This document shows positions 1-8,112 of a stretch of 40,407 nucleotides of DNA, one piece after another; positions within the stretch are counted from its first letter, which is position 1; each line of letters begins with the position of its first letter. The DNA lies in NCBI GenBank assembly GCA_964569865.1, contig CAZMVQ010000013.1, forward strand, positions 1 to 40,407. The letters are read 5' to 3'. This DNA comes from DROE01 sp964569865 (GTDB lineage Bacteria > Pseudomonadota > Alphaproteobacteria > Rhizobiales > Devosiaceae). The position numbers were made by a program, and so were the translations under genes. Below the pieces are notes generated by a model that had not been told where the DNA came from, made no database searches, and saw nothing but the letters and a program-made list of their open reading frames with translations.

Positions 1-501
1 GCTGTCGTCGAAGCACTCTTAGGTTTGATGTCTCGAGATCCAATGGACGACAGAAATTCATTTTTGAGGCGTTTTCGGATCGCCGAACCCAACGATGCTG
101 AGCATCAAAAACACCCTTTTCGGCATATGTTTCTCCACGAGCGAGATGATTTGATTACACAAATCGTATTAAACTTTTTCTCTGCGGTTCAAACACGGTG
201 GCCGGCAGCGTGGGAAGACCTCGCCCGAAAAGGTAACGTTTTGCCAAAAACAAACGGTTTTAAAGCACTTATGCGGTTTCTAAAACCTCTGTATTTGCAG
301 TTAGCTAGTGGCGATCGTTTCTATGTTCCGAAGTTGGAAGAATTCTCTAAAGTGCTGTCCAAGGTTAAATTATCAGACGCTGAATTTTCTACAGAGACCT
401 TTAAGCCAGGTACATCCGGAGAATCTTTGCTTCACAAGATTCTTTTGAAGGCACTTACTACACAGGATCCGGACAAGCAGAAGGAGTTTCTGGGTGACTG
501 A
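1..501 (+). CDS. C-terminal part of a probable DGQHR-domain protein (cut by window edge)
   Basis: The reading frame is open to base 1, so the start lies outside the window; internal TTG/ATG codons at 25-30 are not needed. The visible ~166 residues run through a helical segment with WPAAWEDL, a KTNGFKALMRFLKPLY stretch and a late FKPGTSGESLL motif, then stop at TGA. This order (aromatic/WPxAW, then KTxGxxALxxxL, then PGxSG) resembles the C-terminus of DGQHR-domain proteins, relatives of DndB that are common on defence and integrative islands. The diagnostic DGQHR motif itself would lie upstream and cannot be seen. Assignment is from memory of the family, so it is tentative. The gene runs toward the MFS gene and is followed by a 415-base gap. 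Confidence 0.5.
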   Translation, partial: AVVEALLGLMSRDPMDDRNSFLRRFRIAEPNDAEHQKHPFRHMFLHERDDLITQIVLNFFSAVQTRWPAAWEDLARKGNVLPKTNGFKALMRFLKPLYLQLASGDRFYVPKLEEFSKVLSKVKLSDAEFSTETFKPGTSGESLLHKILLKALTTQDPDKQKEFLGD

Positions 502-916
502 TATAACAACGCATCCTGCAGTTGCTACAAAACGGTCACACTCTACACGTAGCTGAGGGCCAAGAAAAAATTCGTTTTCGTCACTAGACCAAATCAGAAT
601 TGATATAACGGTTCGATCAAATCAACAGCTTGGATGTGGTATTACGTTTAACTGATGTGGTTAGCTATGCTCCATAAAAAGTCGTTTAAAAACAACAGGA
701 GGTTTTTATAGGTTAGCCAATGTAACTCATTGAAATTATTTGATACACATATTCCCTCCCCACCCGCCACTAAAAAAGCCACCTCTTTTCAGAGTAGTTC
801 TTCTAATGGCCGGTAGCGCTGGCGAACAGAACACCAAACCAGAACTTCTGATCTCGAAAACAAGCTTAACAAGCATTTTCAAGTATAATTATTCCTGAGA
901 AAAACACGCCTTCTGA
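502..916. other. Gene-free stretch between convergent genes
   Basis: No convincing ORF, RNA gene or repeat family was found. There is a weak hairpin (stem 687-693 with 702-708, TAAAAAC/GTTTTTA, eight-base loop) that could end transcription from the left-edge gene. Its loop contains an AGGAGG (697-702), but no start codon follows at a sensible distance, so it is not a ribosome site for a hidden gene. The stretch is AT-rich compared with the MFS gene that follows. Confidence 0.5.
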
Positions 917-2254
917 TCAGGCAATGTGTCCGGAAGGCCGTGGCCATTTTTGGTGCAGATCATCCACCACTATGGCATGGCGGTGGTTTGCAATTCCGTA
1001 TTCACGCAAATGTGGATGTTGGGGCGACAAGTCAGGGTGTTTGTGTGCCAGCTTCTCTGACCCGGATGCAGGCCAAATGCGTGTTGCGACAACCAGTCCC
1101 AGTGCTGCTATTGCCGCCAGCACAATAAACGTCACATCAAGACCAAAACGTGCGCCAAAAAATCCCGCAATTGGATAGGTGATCAGCCAGCAGAAGTGAC
1201 TTAGAGCAAACTGCGCAGCAAAAATTGCAGGCCGGTCCTGCGCATGTGCCGAACGTCGCAATAGCCGCCCGCTCGGGGTCATCGTCAGGCTGTAACCAAA
1301 ACCGATCAGCAGCCATAGCGGGGCCAGCCCGGCGAGCGATCCCGCCAGCGGGCCGAGTGCTGTGCTAACAACAAGCAGTCCGCCACCGGCGATCATTACC
1401 GAGCGGTCAGGGATGTTCTGGAGCAACCGGGGCAAGATCAGCGAACCCGCCATTGATCCACCACCAAATGCCGCTAGCGCCCATGCCACCGCGCTTTGCT
1501 CAAGGCCAAAACGAGTTTGAACGATCACCACTGTATTAACGATGACCATGGCTCCCGCAGCCGCAACTGCAAGGTTGAGCGCCAGCAGGCCGCGCAGGCG
1601 TGGCGTGGCTAGATAAATGCGAATACCGCGTGTTGTGCGCTCCCAGATATTGTGCTTTGCGCTCGATACAGGTTTTGACAAAGAAGGGTTTGGCAAAGTG
1701 GTGCTGGCCACCAACGCAGCGGAAGCGACAAACCCGATAACAGTACCATAAAACAAAACCGGGAAGCTCACCACGCTTAGCAATGCCACCGCCAACATCG
1801 GAGAAATCAAGCTCTCAAGATCATAGGCCAGCCGCGATAACGATAGTGCTCTTGTATATTCGGCCTCATCCGGCAAAACGTCCGGAATGGTGGCTTGAAA
1901 GGTCGGAGTAAAACCTGCGGACGCTGCCTGAAGAAAAAAGATAAGCGTATAAATCTGCCAGATTTCAGTGACGAAAGGCAGGGCCAGCGCCACGCCGGCC
2001 CGTATCAGATCTAGTGTCACCAGCATTGCGCGACGCGGCACCCGATCGGCAAAAGCCGAGGCGATGGGGGCAAGTACTACATAAGCGATCATTTTTATGG
2101 CGAACGCCGTACCAAGCACTATTCCCGCGTTCTCACCTGCGATCTGCCAAGCCATAAGGCCAAGCGCAACCGTGGCAAGTCCGGTGCCCAATAGCGCGAT
2201 GATCTGCGCTCCAAACAAATGGCGGTATGTGCGGTTGGCAAGTATTTTCAGCAT
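917..2254 (-). CDS. MFS transporter, EntS-like exporter family
   Basis: A 445-residue integral membrane protein with about 12 hydrophobic segments. The N-terminus (RTYRHLFGAQIIALLGTG), the loop-2/3 motif ADRVPRRAML and the FTPTFQATIPDVLP segment are typical of the EntS/antibiotic-efflux branch of the major facilitator superfamily, which moves small molecules by proton antiport. The last ~45 residues form a hydrophilic His-rich tail ending near DDLHQKWPRP. Such tails occur in alphaproteobacterial members of this branch, so it is probably native and not a frameshift. The ATG at 2254 has AGGGTG about eight bases upstream. It is transcribed divergently from the rpiR gene and shares its operator region, so co-control with inositol genes is possible, but the substrate cannot be read from sequence. 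Confidence 0.8.
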   Translation of the reverse strand: MLKILANRTYRHLFGAQIIALLGTGLATVALGLMAWQIAGENAGIVLGTAFAIKMIAYVVLAPIASAFADRVPRRAMLVTLDLIRAGVALALPFVTEIWQIYTLIFFLQAASAGFTPTFQATIPDVLPDEAEYTRALSLSRLAYDLESLISPMLAVALLSVVSFPVLFYGTVIGFVASAALVASTTLPNPSLSKPVSSAKHNIWERTTRGIRIYLATPRLRGLLALNLAVAAAGAMVIVNTVVIVQTRFGLEQSAVAWALAAFGGGSMAGSLILPRLLQNIPDRSVMIAGGGLLVVSTALGPLAGSLAGLAPLWLLIGFGYSLTMTPSGRLLRRSAHAQDRPAIFAAQFALSHFCWLITYPIAGFFGARFGLDVTFIVLAAIAALGLVVATRIWPASGSEKLAHKHPDLSPQHPHLREYGIANHRHAIVVDDLHQKWPRPSGHIA

Positions 2255-2349
2255 GGCGGCACCCTGAAAGCAATTTCGCCAACATTTGCATGGAACACAA
2301 GAAGTTTACAGCCCCTGACCCAATGTAACTTTAACTCAAAATCAAACTT

Positions 2350-2380
2350 AATATTCCATTTGTCGCAAAAATAGAATATT
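2350..2380. promoter_or_regulatory. Inverted repeat between MFS and rpiR, candidate IolR operator
   Basis: Twelve-base arms AATATTCCATTT (2350-2361) and AAATAGAATATT (2369-2380) are inverted with one mismatch and a seven-base spacer. The same half-site recurs upstream of iolG (3254-3263 and 3286-3294). Position just upstream of rpiR, in the divergent promoter region, suits an autoregulatory RpiR-family operator. Binding itself is inference. Confidence 0.5.
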
Positions 2381-2434
2381 CCTCGGTTTGTCGGGTTGGG
2401 CCAACGACCAAAAAAATGAGTGGAAATATATACA

Positions 2435-3253
2435 ATGCAAACGTCTAATACGCCTGAGACAGTTGACGAGTTTAAAAAGCGCCTTGTTGAAACCTCAGTA
2501 AACTTGCCAAAAAGACTAAAGCAATGTGCGGACTATGTGGCACAAAATACTGATCGTATTTCTATTTCAACAGTGGCGGATATGTCTTTGGCGGCAGGCG
2601 TGCAACCATCTGCGTTTATGCGGTTTTGTCGAGAAATGGGTTTTTCCGGTTATTCAGAAATGCAACGCCTGTTTCGAGATGACAAGACCCACGGTTGGCC
2701 CGATTATTCCACCAGACTTATCAGTATGAGGGCGCGAGGTGATAATTCTCCATCGGCTCTTTTGGCTGAATTCGTCGAGGCCGGGCGTAGTTCATTGGAA
2801 AAAATGATAAAATCAATCGACATTGCCCAACTTGAACATGCGGCCGATCTTCTCTCCAAAACTTCTATGATTCATACGATTGGCTTGAATAGAGCCTATC
2901 CGGTTGCCGCATATCTTGCCTATGCTTTTGAAAAAATGAACGTTCCGGTATTCCTTCATGATCTGGTCGGCAAATTGGACCACCGCCATGCAATTCGGGC
3001 CAATGACGTGCTTATTGCAATTTCCTTCACCCCTTATTCTCAAGAAACGCTTGATCTTGTCCACCATGCATTGGCACAAAAATGCCACGTTGTTTCAATT
3101 ACCGATTCAATCAACAGCCCCATGTGTCTGCCTGAGGTAACGTCCCTTATTGTGTCAGAGATCGATGTTGGCTCGTTCCGCGCTCTTTCTGCAACACTGT
3201 CTCTCGCCACCGCACTTTCAGTTACAGTGGGTGCGAGATTGCAGACTCCATAA
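2435..3253 (+). CDS. iolR: RpiR-family transcriptional regulator, probable inositol regulator
   Basis: A 272-residue regulator with an N-terminal helix-turn-helix domain (about residues 10-80, containing ISTVADMSLAAGVQPSAFMRFCREMGFSGYSEM) and a C-terminal SIS sugar-phosphate-binding domain (about 115-255, with HTIGLNRAYPVAAYLAYAF and ISFTPYSQETLDLV). This is the MurR/RpiR architecture. I place the start at the ATG at 2435, since GAGTGGA lies about 10 bases upstream; the longer frame from a GTG at 2420 has no ribosome site. It directly precedes iolG and the inositol operon, and RpiR-type IolR regulators are known to control inositol catabolism in rhizobia, hence the symbol. The effector is likely a phosphorylated inositol intermediate (inferred). 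Confidence 0.75.
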   Translation: MQTSNTPETVDEFKKRLVETSVNLPKRLKQCADYVAQNTDRISISTVADMSLAAGVQPSAFMRFCREMGFSGYSEMQRLFRDDKTHGWPDYSTRLISMRARGDNSPSALLAEFVEAGRSSLEKMIKSIDIAQLEHAADLLSKTSMIHTIGLNRAYPVAAYLAYAFEKMNVPVFLHDLVGKLDHRHAIRANDVLIAISFTPYSQETLDLVHHALAQKCHVVSITDSINSPMCLPEVTSLIVSEIDVGSFRALSATLSLATALSVTVGARLQTP

Positions 3254-3295
3254 AAATAGAATAAAAATATTTTTAATTGACTTTTTGGAATATTT
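3254..3295. promoter_or_regulatory. Repeated half-sites upstream of iolG
   Basis: AAATAGAATA (3254-3263) and TGGAATATT (3286-3294) repeat the arms of the inverted repeat at 2350-2380, here as direct copies roughly three helical turns apart. Between them lies a perfect 14-base AT palindrome, TAAAAATATTTTTA (3262-3275). The arrangement suggests a second binding region for the RpiR-family regulator in front of the catabolic operon. Confidence 0.45.
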
Positions 3296-3338
3296 ATTTA
3301 CCTTAACAACATCATTTCTCTGGGTGTTAGGGTAATAA

Positions 3339-4352
3339 ATGACACTTAATATTGGCATGTTCGGCGCTGGCCGAATTGGAATTGTTCATGCGCGCAGCAT
3401 TGCAGGCAACACTCGTTCAAAATTGATAGCAGTAACTGATTTGGTGCCACAGGCCGCGCATTCTCTGGCCAGTGAATATAAAGCCGCGCCGATGTCGGCG
3501 GATGAAATTCTTGCAAACAGCAATATTGATGCCATCGTAATTGCATCCTCGACAAACACACATGTGGATCTGATAGAGGCCGGTATCAAAGCTGGAAAAG
3601 CGGTTTTCTGCGAGAAGCCGGTTGATCTTGATCTGAGGCGGGCCAGAGCATGTCTTGATATTGTGACCGGGCAGGATAGGCCGGTGATGATCGGTTTTAA
3701 CAGACGGTTTGATCCAGATTTTACAACCCTGAAATCAGCGTTTGATGCCGGTGAAATTGGTAAAGGCGAATTATTGTCGATTACTTCGTTTGATCCGGCC
3801 CCGCCACCGCTTGACTATGTCAAGGTTAGTGGCGGTTTGTTTTGCGATATGGCGATCCATGATTTTGACATGGCATGCTGGTTATTTGACGCTGTGCCTG
3901 AAACCGTAAACGCTACGGGAGCCTGCCTTGTAGACCCTGAAATCGGCAAGGCTGGAGACATTGATACAGCAGTAATCACGCTTCGGTTTGCTGATGGCCG
4001 CATCGCTACGATCCGCAATTCTCGTCGCGCGGCTTATGGTTATGATCAGCGATTGGAGTTGCTGGGCGAAAGAGGACTTTTATCAGCGGGAAATGTTTTG
4101 GAAAGCACCGTGATAAAATCAACAATAGATGGCATTGACAGCGCCAAACCTGAGTATTTTTTTCTTGAACGCTACATGCGCTCCTACGCAATTGGCTGGG
4201 CCGGGTTTGTTGATGCGGTGCTTGATGGCAAAGCAATTCCCGTAAGTGTGAGCGATGGAGTGAACGCGTTGGCGATTGCTGAAGCGGCTGGTCTGTCGTT
4301 GGCGCAGGGCAGGGCGATTGAGCTGGCCCCCGTATTGAAGGGGGTGGCGTAG
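3339..4352 (+). CDS. iolG: Inositol 2-dehydrogenase
   Basis: A 337-residue Gfo/Idh/MocA oxidoreductase that oxidises myo-inositol to 2-keto-myo-inositol with NAD+, the first catabolic step. It has an N-terminal Rossmann fold with GAGRIG (9-14), the conserved CEKPVDLDL (E92-K93-P94) at the end of the nucleotide domain, and the catalytic D170-x3-H174 pair in CDMAIHDFDMACWLFD. Length matches IolG/IdhA. The ATG at 3339 follows an AGGG at the right spacing. It opens the inositol operon, with two bases between its stop and the next gene. Family members with other polyol substrates exist, but the iolCDEB neighbourhood makes inositol the best call. Confidence 0.88.
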   Translation: MTLNIGMFGAGRIGIVHARSIAGNTRSKLIAVTDLVPQAAHSLASEYKAAPMSADEILANSNIDAIVIASSTNTHVDLIEAGIKAGKAVFCEKPVDLDLRRARACLDIVTGQDRPVMIGFNRRFDPDFTTLKSAFDAGEIGKGELLSITSFDPAPPPLDYVKVSGGLFCDMAIHDFDMACWLFDAVPETVNATGACLVDPEIGKAGDIDTAVITLRFADGRIATIRNSRRAAYGYDQRLELLGERGLLSAGNVLESTVIKSTIDGIDSAKPEYFFLERYMRSYAIGWAGFVDAVLDGKAIPVSVSDGVNALAIAEAAGLSLAQGRAIELAPVLKGVA

Positions 4353-4354
4353 CG

Positions 4355-5167
4355 TTGAGAAAACTGGGCTGCTGTACATGGATTTTTGGCGATCAACCGC
4401 TGGCGAAAACAGCGCAGACACTTCAGCAGATCGGACTGGATGGTTTGGAATTATTTGGGAATTTACAATCAACCAACGCCAAAGAAGCAAAAGTGGTTCT
4501 TGATGATCACGGGCTGGAAGTTTTTTCAATCACACCGGCAGATGCGGATATTTCGCACCCGGACACTAAAATACGAAATGCCACCCTTGACTATTATAAA
4601 GGGCTTGCCGATTTCACCAACGAAATGGGCGCTCCGATGTTTTGCATGCATGGACAGGTCGGGCGTATTCGTCCGGTTTCCTCCCAGGAGGAAGAAAATG
4701 CCCTGCTGGTCGCTGCAACCTCGCAAATTTGCACAATGGCTGCCGCAAACGGTCTGAACGTCGCCTTTGAAATTCTAAATCGCTATGAAAGCCATCAAAT
4801 CCGCACGGTTGCCGAAGGGTTGGAACTGCTCAACAAGGTCAGGGCTTCCAATCTGTTTTTGTTGGCTGATGCCTATCACATGAATATTGAGGAGGCGGAC
4901 CCGGCAGCAGCTTTGCGCTCTGGTGCTAACTCCATTGGCCTTTATCACGCCGCCGATTCAAATCGGCGTGCAATTGGAGAGGGCCACACCGATTTTGCAC
5001 CCCAGATCACAGCACTTGATGACATCGCCTATGCCGGACCGATAATTTTTGAAGTTGCGGCACCCGGGCCAGACCCGTTCAACACCGACAAGGGCGACGG
5101 ATTTCGCAACAAGATAGTCCGTCAACTTATTGATAGCAAAAAAGAATTGCGTGCCATGGGCACCTGA
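4355..5167 (+). CDS. TIM-barrel sugar isomerase/epimerase, possible inosose isomerase
   Basis: A 270-residue xylose-isomerase-like TIM barrel. Candidate metal ligands at strand ends are E139 (AFEILNR), D172 (ADAYHMNIEE), H198 (GLYHAAD) and E233 (IIFEVAAPGP), the pattern of the sugar phosphate isomerase/epimerase family. The start is TTG at 4355, two bases after iolG stops; no other in-frame start is as close. Position between iolG and the transporter suggests it interconverts keto-inositol isomers, as IolI does, or epimerises another cyclitol or ketose. IolE is encoded separately downstream, so this is not a duplicate annotation of the dehydratase. The exact substrate is not determined. Confidence 0.6.
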   Translation: MRKLGCCTWIFGDQPLAKTAQTLQQIGLDGLELFGNLQSTNAKEAKVVLDDHGLEVFSITPADADISHPDTKIRNATLDYYKGLADFTNEMGAPMFCMHGQVGRIRPVSSQEEENALLVAATSQICTMAAANGLNVAFEILNRYESHQIRTVAEGLELLNKVRASNLFLLADAYHMNIEEADPAAALRSGANSIGLYHAADSNRRAIGEGHTDFAPQITALDDIAYAGPIIFEVAAPGPDPFNTDKGDGFRNKIVRQLIDSKKELRAMGT

Positions 5168-5190
5168 AATTCGGCAACATGTCGAATCAT

Positions 5191-5205
5191 GCGGCACTGT
5201 GCCGC
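5191..5205. promoter_or_regulatory. Short hairpin upstream of the binding-protein gene
   Basis: GCGGCA-CTG-TGCCGC forms a six-base-pair GC-rich stem with a three-base loop, about 30 bases before the start of the binding-protein gene. There is no following U-tract, so it looks like an mRNA-processing or stability element, not a terminator. Confidence 0.4.
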
Positions 5206-5236
5206 AAATGAAACCAAACTTCCTAGGGAGGAAATA

Positions 5237-6163
5237 ATGAGATCATTTATCAAGACGACACTGGCAGCGGCGGCGATTGCGTTTGTCAGCCCGGTGTTGG
5301 CGCAAAATATTATTGTCGTATCCCACGGTCAGGCAAACGACCCGTTTTGGTCGGTTGTGAAAAACGGTGTGGAAGAAGCGGCACGCGACACTGGCGCCAC
5401 GGTGAGCTATCGCGCGCCAGAAACTTTTGACATGGTGGCCATGAGCCAGCTGATCGATGCGGCGGTTAATCAGGAGCCTGACGGGCTGGTGGTTTCTATT
5501 CCGGATGGTGATGCGCTTGGGCCATCAATCCAGCGCGCTGTTGCTGCTGGCATCCCGGTGATTTCTATGAATTCGGGTTCTAATGTTTCCAAAGGGCTGG
5601 GAGCGTTGCTCCATGTGGGGCAGGACGAGTATGATGCCGGTGTTGCCGCAGGCGAAAAACTTGCCGCTTTGGGTGGCACCACAGGCATATGTGTCAATCA
5701 GGAAGTTGGCAATGTGGCGCTGGATTTGCGTTGCGAGGGTTTTGCCGAAGGTTTTGGTGGACCGGTCACAGTTCTACCCACCTCTAATGATCCAACCGAA
5801 ATCGAAGCCAAGGTCAAGGCGTCATTAGAATCCAACCCCGATATCGACACCATTATGGCTCTGGGTGCAGCAACTGCCGGCGAACCTTCTGTTGCCGCAG
5901 TTAAAGCTGTTGGTCGGAATGGCGAAGTTCTGGTTGCCTCTTTTGATATGTCACCAAGCTTCCTGAACTCGATTATAGCGGGCGACGCGGTCTTTGCCAT
6001 TGATCAGCAGCAATTTTTGCAAGGCTATCTGTCGGTCAATTTCCTTGCTCTAAATGCCAAATATGGCCTGATGCCCGGTGGTAACGTCCCCTCGGGTCCA
6101 AACCTGATCACCGCAGATAAGGCGGAACAGGTTATCGAGCTTTCCGCACAGGGTATACGCTAA
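5237..6163 (+). CDS. ibpA: Sugar ABC transporter periplasmic binding protein, probable inositol-binding protein
   Basis: A 308-residue periplasmic protein. The first ~22 residues are a Sec signal peptide (basic MRSFIKTT, hydrophobic core, cleavage after VLA). The mature part is a Peripla_BP_4 (ribose-binding type) fold starting IIVVSHGQANDPFWSVVKNGVEEA, with DGLVVSIPDGDALGPSIQRAV and a hinge region FDMSPSFLNSI. The ATG at 5237 is preceded by an excellent GGGAGGAAA, so the longer frame back to 5189 is rejected. It is followed by a permease and an ATPase gene and lies inside the iol operon, so myo-inositol is the likely ligand (compare IbpA of rhizobia and Caulobacter). Hairpins on both sides may give it extra expression over the membrane components. 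Confidence 0.78.
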   Translation: MRSFIKTTLAAAAIAFVSPVLAQNIIVVSHGQANDPFWSVVKNGVEEAARDTGATVSYRAPETFDMVAMSQLIDAAVNQEPDGLVVSIPDGDALGPSIQRAVAAGIPVISMNSGSNVSKGLGALLHVGQDEYDAGVAAGEKLAALGGTTGICVNQEVGNVALDLRCEGFAEGFGGPVTVLPTSNDPTEIEAKVKASLESNPDIDTIMALGAATAGEPSVAAVKAVGRNGEVLVASFDMSPSFLNSIIAGDAVFAIDQQQFLQGYLSVNFLALNAKYGLMPGGNVPSGPNLITADKAEQVIELSAQGIR

Positions 6164-6178
6164 GAATCACGATAGAAT

Positions 6179-6205
6179 GGACAGCGCCATATTCTGGTGC
6201 TGTCC
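6179..6205 (+). terminator. Strong stem-loop after the binding-protein gene (attenuator or stabiliser)
   Basis: GGACAGCGCCA (6179-6189) pairs with TGGTGCTGTCC (6195-6205): an 11-base-pair stem with one G-U pair and a five-base loop. It sits 16 bases after the ibpA stop and only a short AT run follows. The permease ribosome site comes immediately after, so it probably acts as a partial terminator or 3' end protector that raises binding-protein mRNA relative to downstream genes. Confidence 0.6.
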
Positions 6206-6224
6206 GATTTAAAGGGAGGGCAAC

Positions 6225-7331
6225 TTGTCAGCAAAACCAACAGAAAATGTCGACGAAAGAATAGGGGCTGAAAGCCTGTTATCCCGCTTGATGAAACGGC
6301 CGGAACTTGGCGCTGTTGCCGGGGTAATTCTGGTTACTATTTTCTTCTTGTTCACAGCAGATAAGGCCATGTTCACCTTGTCGGGTATATTGAATTTTCT
6401 CACCCCGGCATCCCAACTGGCTATTCTGGCTATCGGTGCTTCTCTGCTGATGATCGGCGGCGAATTTGATCTCTCGCTAGGTTCGATGGTTGCCTTTGCC
6501 GGCCTGTTTTTTTCCGCAGCGATAGTGAATTTTGGCGCACCGCTTTTTGTAGCGATTCCAGCAACTCTTGTCTTTGCCGCCCTTGTCGGCTCAATCAGCG
6601 GGCAGATTGTCGTGCGCACGGGATTGCCCTCTTTCATCGTCACGCTGGCCTTCCTGTTTATTTTGCGTGGTCTTTCTCTGGTCGGGCTTAAATTGGCCAC
6701 TGGTGGCTCAACTCAGTTGCGCGGCGTGCGTGAAGCTGTGGAGGGTGATTTTCTGGTTCCATTTTTTAGCGGCGATGCCTTTGGCGGATTTTTTGCATGG
6801 ATGGCTGAAGCGGGGTTGGTAGAGACGTTTAAAAACGGCACTCCAAAGGTCACAGGTATTCCGGTAGAAATTATATGGTCCATCGCATTGGCCCTATTGG
6901 CGACCTATATATTGTTACGCACACCAGTCGGCAACTGGATTTTTGCCTCTGGAGGCGATCCGGAAGCTGCCTCCAATTCCGGTGTGCCGGTAAAAAAAGT
7001 AAAAGTTTCACTATTCATGCTGACGGCAGCATGCGCTGCTTTGCTTGCCATTATTCAGGTGCTTGATGCCGGCTCAACCGATGCTCGGCGTGGTTTTCAA
7101 AAAGAGTTTGAAGCTATCATTGCGGCAGTGATTGGCGGGTGTTTATTGACCGGAGGATATGGTTCTGCGATCGGGGCTTTCTTTGGGTCAATAATTTTTG
7201 GCATGGTCGTGATTGGTCTGACCTATACCGACTTTGATCAGGATTGGTTTCAGGTCTTTTTGGGCGGCATGCTTTTGCTCGCTGTGATCTTTAACTCTAT
7301 GATCCGCAAGCGTGTAACCGGGGAGCGCTGA
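6225..7331 (+). CDS. iatP: Sugar ABC transporter permease (RbsC-like), probable inositol permease
   Basis: A 368-residue inner-membrane permease of the ribose/xylose/inositol transporter family (BPD_transp_2) with about 8-10 hydrophobic segments. The MIGGEFDLSLGSMVAFAG stretch and the late FEAIIAAVIGGCLLTGGYGSAIGAFFGSIIFGM motif are characteristic of RbsC-type permeases. The start is TTG at 6225, supported by AAAGGGAGGG (6211-6220) just upstream. A loop around residues 165-215 is longer than in RbsC and is partly hydrophilic. The gene is followed two bases later by the ATPase start, forming one transporter with the binding protein. Confidence 0.82.
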   Translation: MSAKPTENVDERIGAESLLSRLMKRPELGAVAGVILVTIFFLFTADKAMFTLSGILNFLTPASQLAILAIGASLLMIGGEFDLSLGSMVAFAGLFFSAAIVNFGAPLFVAIPATLVFAALVGSISGQIVVRTGLPSFIVTLAFLFILRGLSLVGLKLATGGSTQLRGVREAVEGDFLVPFFSGDAFGGFFAWMAEAGLVETFKNGTPKVTGIPVEIIWSIALALLATYILLRTPVGNWIFASGGDPEAASNSGVPVKKVKVSLFMLTAACAALLAIIQVLDAGSTDARRGFQKEFEAIIAAVIGGCLLTGGYGSAIGAFFGSIIFGMVVIGLTYTDFDQDWFQVFLGGMLLLAVIFNSMIRKRVTGER

Positions 7332-7332
7332 T

Positions 7333-8112
7333 ATGGCCGATGCAATTGTTCATATGGAAAATATAGAAAAGCACTTTGGCCCGGTCATTGCATTGGCAGG
7401 CGTCAGTTTCAATGTCACTCCAGGGGAATGTCATTGCCTGCTGGGCGACAATGGGGCCGGAAAATCCACCTTCATCAAAACCATGTCAGGGGTATATAAA
7501 CCCTCTGCCGGAACCATACTTTTTGAGGGGGAGGAAATGAATTTCAACAGCCCCCGCGATTCAATGGAAGCCGGAATTGCAACGGTTTATCAGGATTTGG
7601 CGATGATCCCTTTAATGTCGGTCACACGCAATTTCTGGATGGGACGCGAGCCAACAAAAGGCAAAGGCCTGTTCAAGCGCTTTGACATAAAGCGCGCCAA
7701 CGAGATCACCATGGAAGAAATGCAAAAAATGGGTATCAATTTGCGTGCGCCAGATCAGGCGGTAGGCACGCTTTCTGGCGGAGAGCGTCAGACAGTTGCA
7801 ATTGCGCGCGCGGTTTATTTTGGAGCCAAGGTATTAATCCTTGACGAGCCGACATCGGCGCTTGGCGTGCGCCAGACCTCCAATGTGTTAGCCACTGTTG
7901 AGCGGGTACGTGATCAGGGTATCGGGGTGGTGTTTATAACCCACAACGTGCGCCATGCGCTGGCGGTTGGTGACCGGTTTACGGTTCTTAATCGCGGCAA
8001 AACCCTTGGAACCGCGACAAAGGGCAATATTACGGCCGAAGAATTGCAGGACCTGATGGCCGGAGGTCAGGAGATGGCCACGCTGGAAGGATCGCTGGGA
8101 GGAACAGTGTGA
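7333..8112 (+). CDS. iatA: Sugar ABC transporter ATP-binding protein (single nucleotide-binding domain)
   Basis: A 259-residue ATPase with Walker A GDNGAGKST (38-46), Q-loop YQDLAMIP, signature LSGGERQ (147-153), Walker B LILDEP (168-173) and the switch histidine in FITHNVRHAL. It powers the importer formed with the preceding permease. Ribose-type importers often use a ~500-residue double ATPase; this one has a single domain and so should work as a homodimer, as in FrcA-type rhizobial systems. Its stop overlaps the iolC start by four bases (GTGA), indicating translational coupling with catabolism. Confidence 0.85.
   Translation: MADAIVHMENIEKHFGPVIALAGVSFNVTPGECHCLLGDNGAGKSTFIKTMSGVYKPSAGTILFEGEEMNFNSPRDSMEAGIATVYQDLAMIPLMSVTRNFWMGREPTKGKGLFKRFDIKRANEITMEEMQKMGINLRAPDQAVGTLSGGERQTVAIARAVYFGAKVLILDEPTSALGVRQTSNVLATVERVRDQGIGVVFITHNVRHALAVGDRFTVLNRGKTLGTATKGNITAEELQDLMAGGQEMATLEGSLGGTV

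Noticed and set aside
697..702. Perfect AGGAGG possibly marking a small gene
   Set aside because: No start codon with an open frame follows within a usable distance; it lies in the loop of a weak hairpin.
6209..6700. 163-codon frame antisense to the permease gene
   Set aside because: Low-complexity Arg/Thr/Ala-rich translation typical of the reverse strand of a membrane protein gene.
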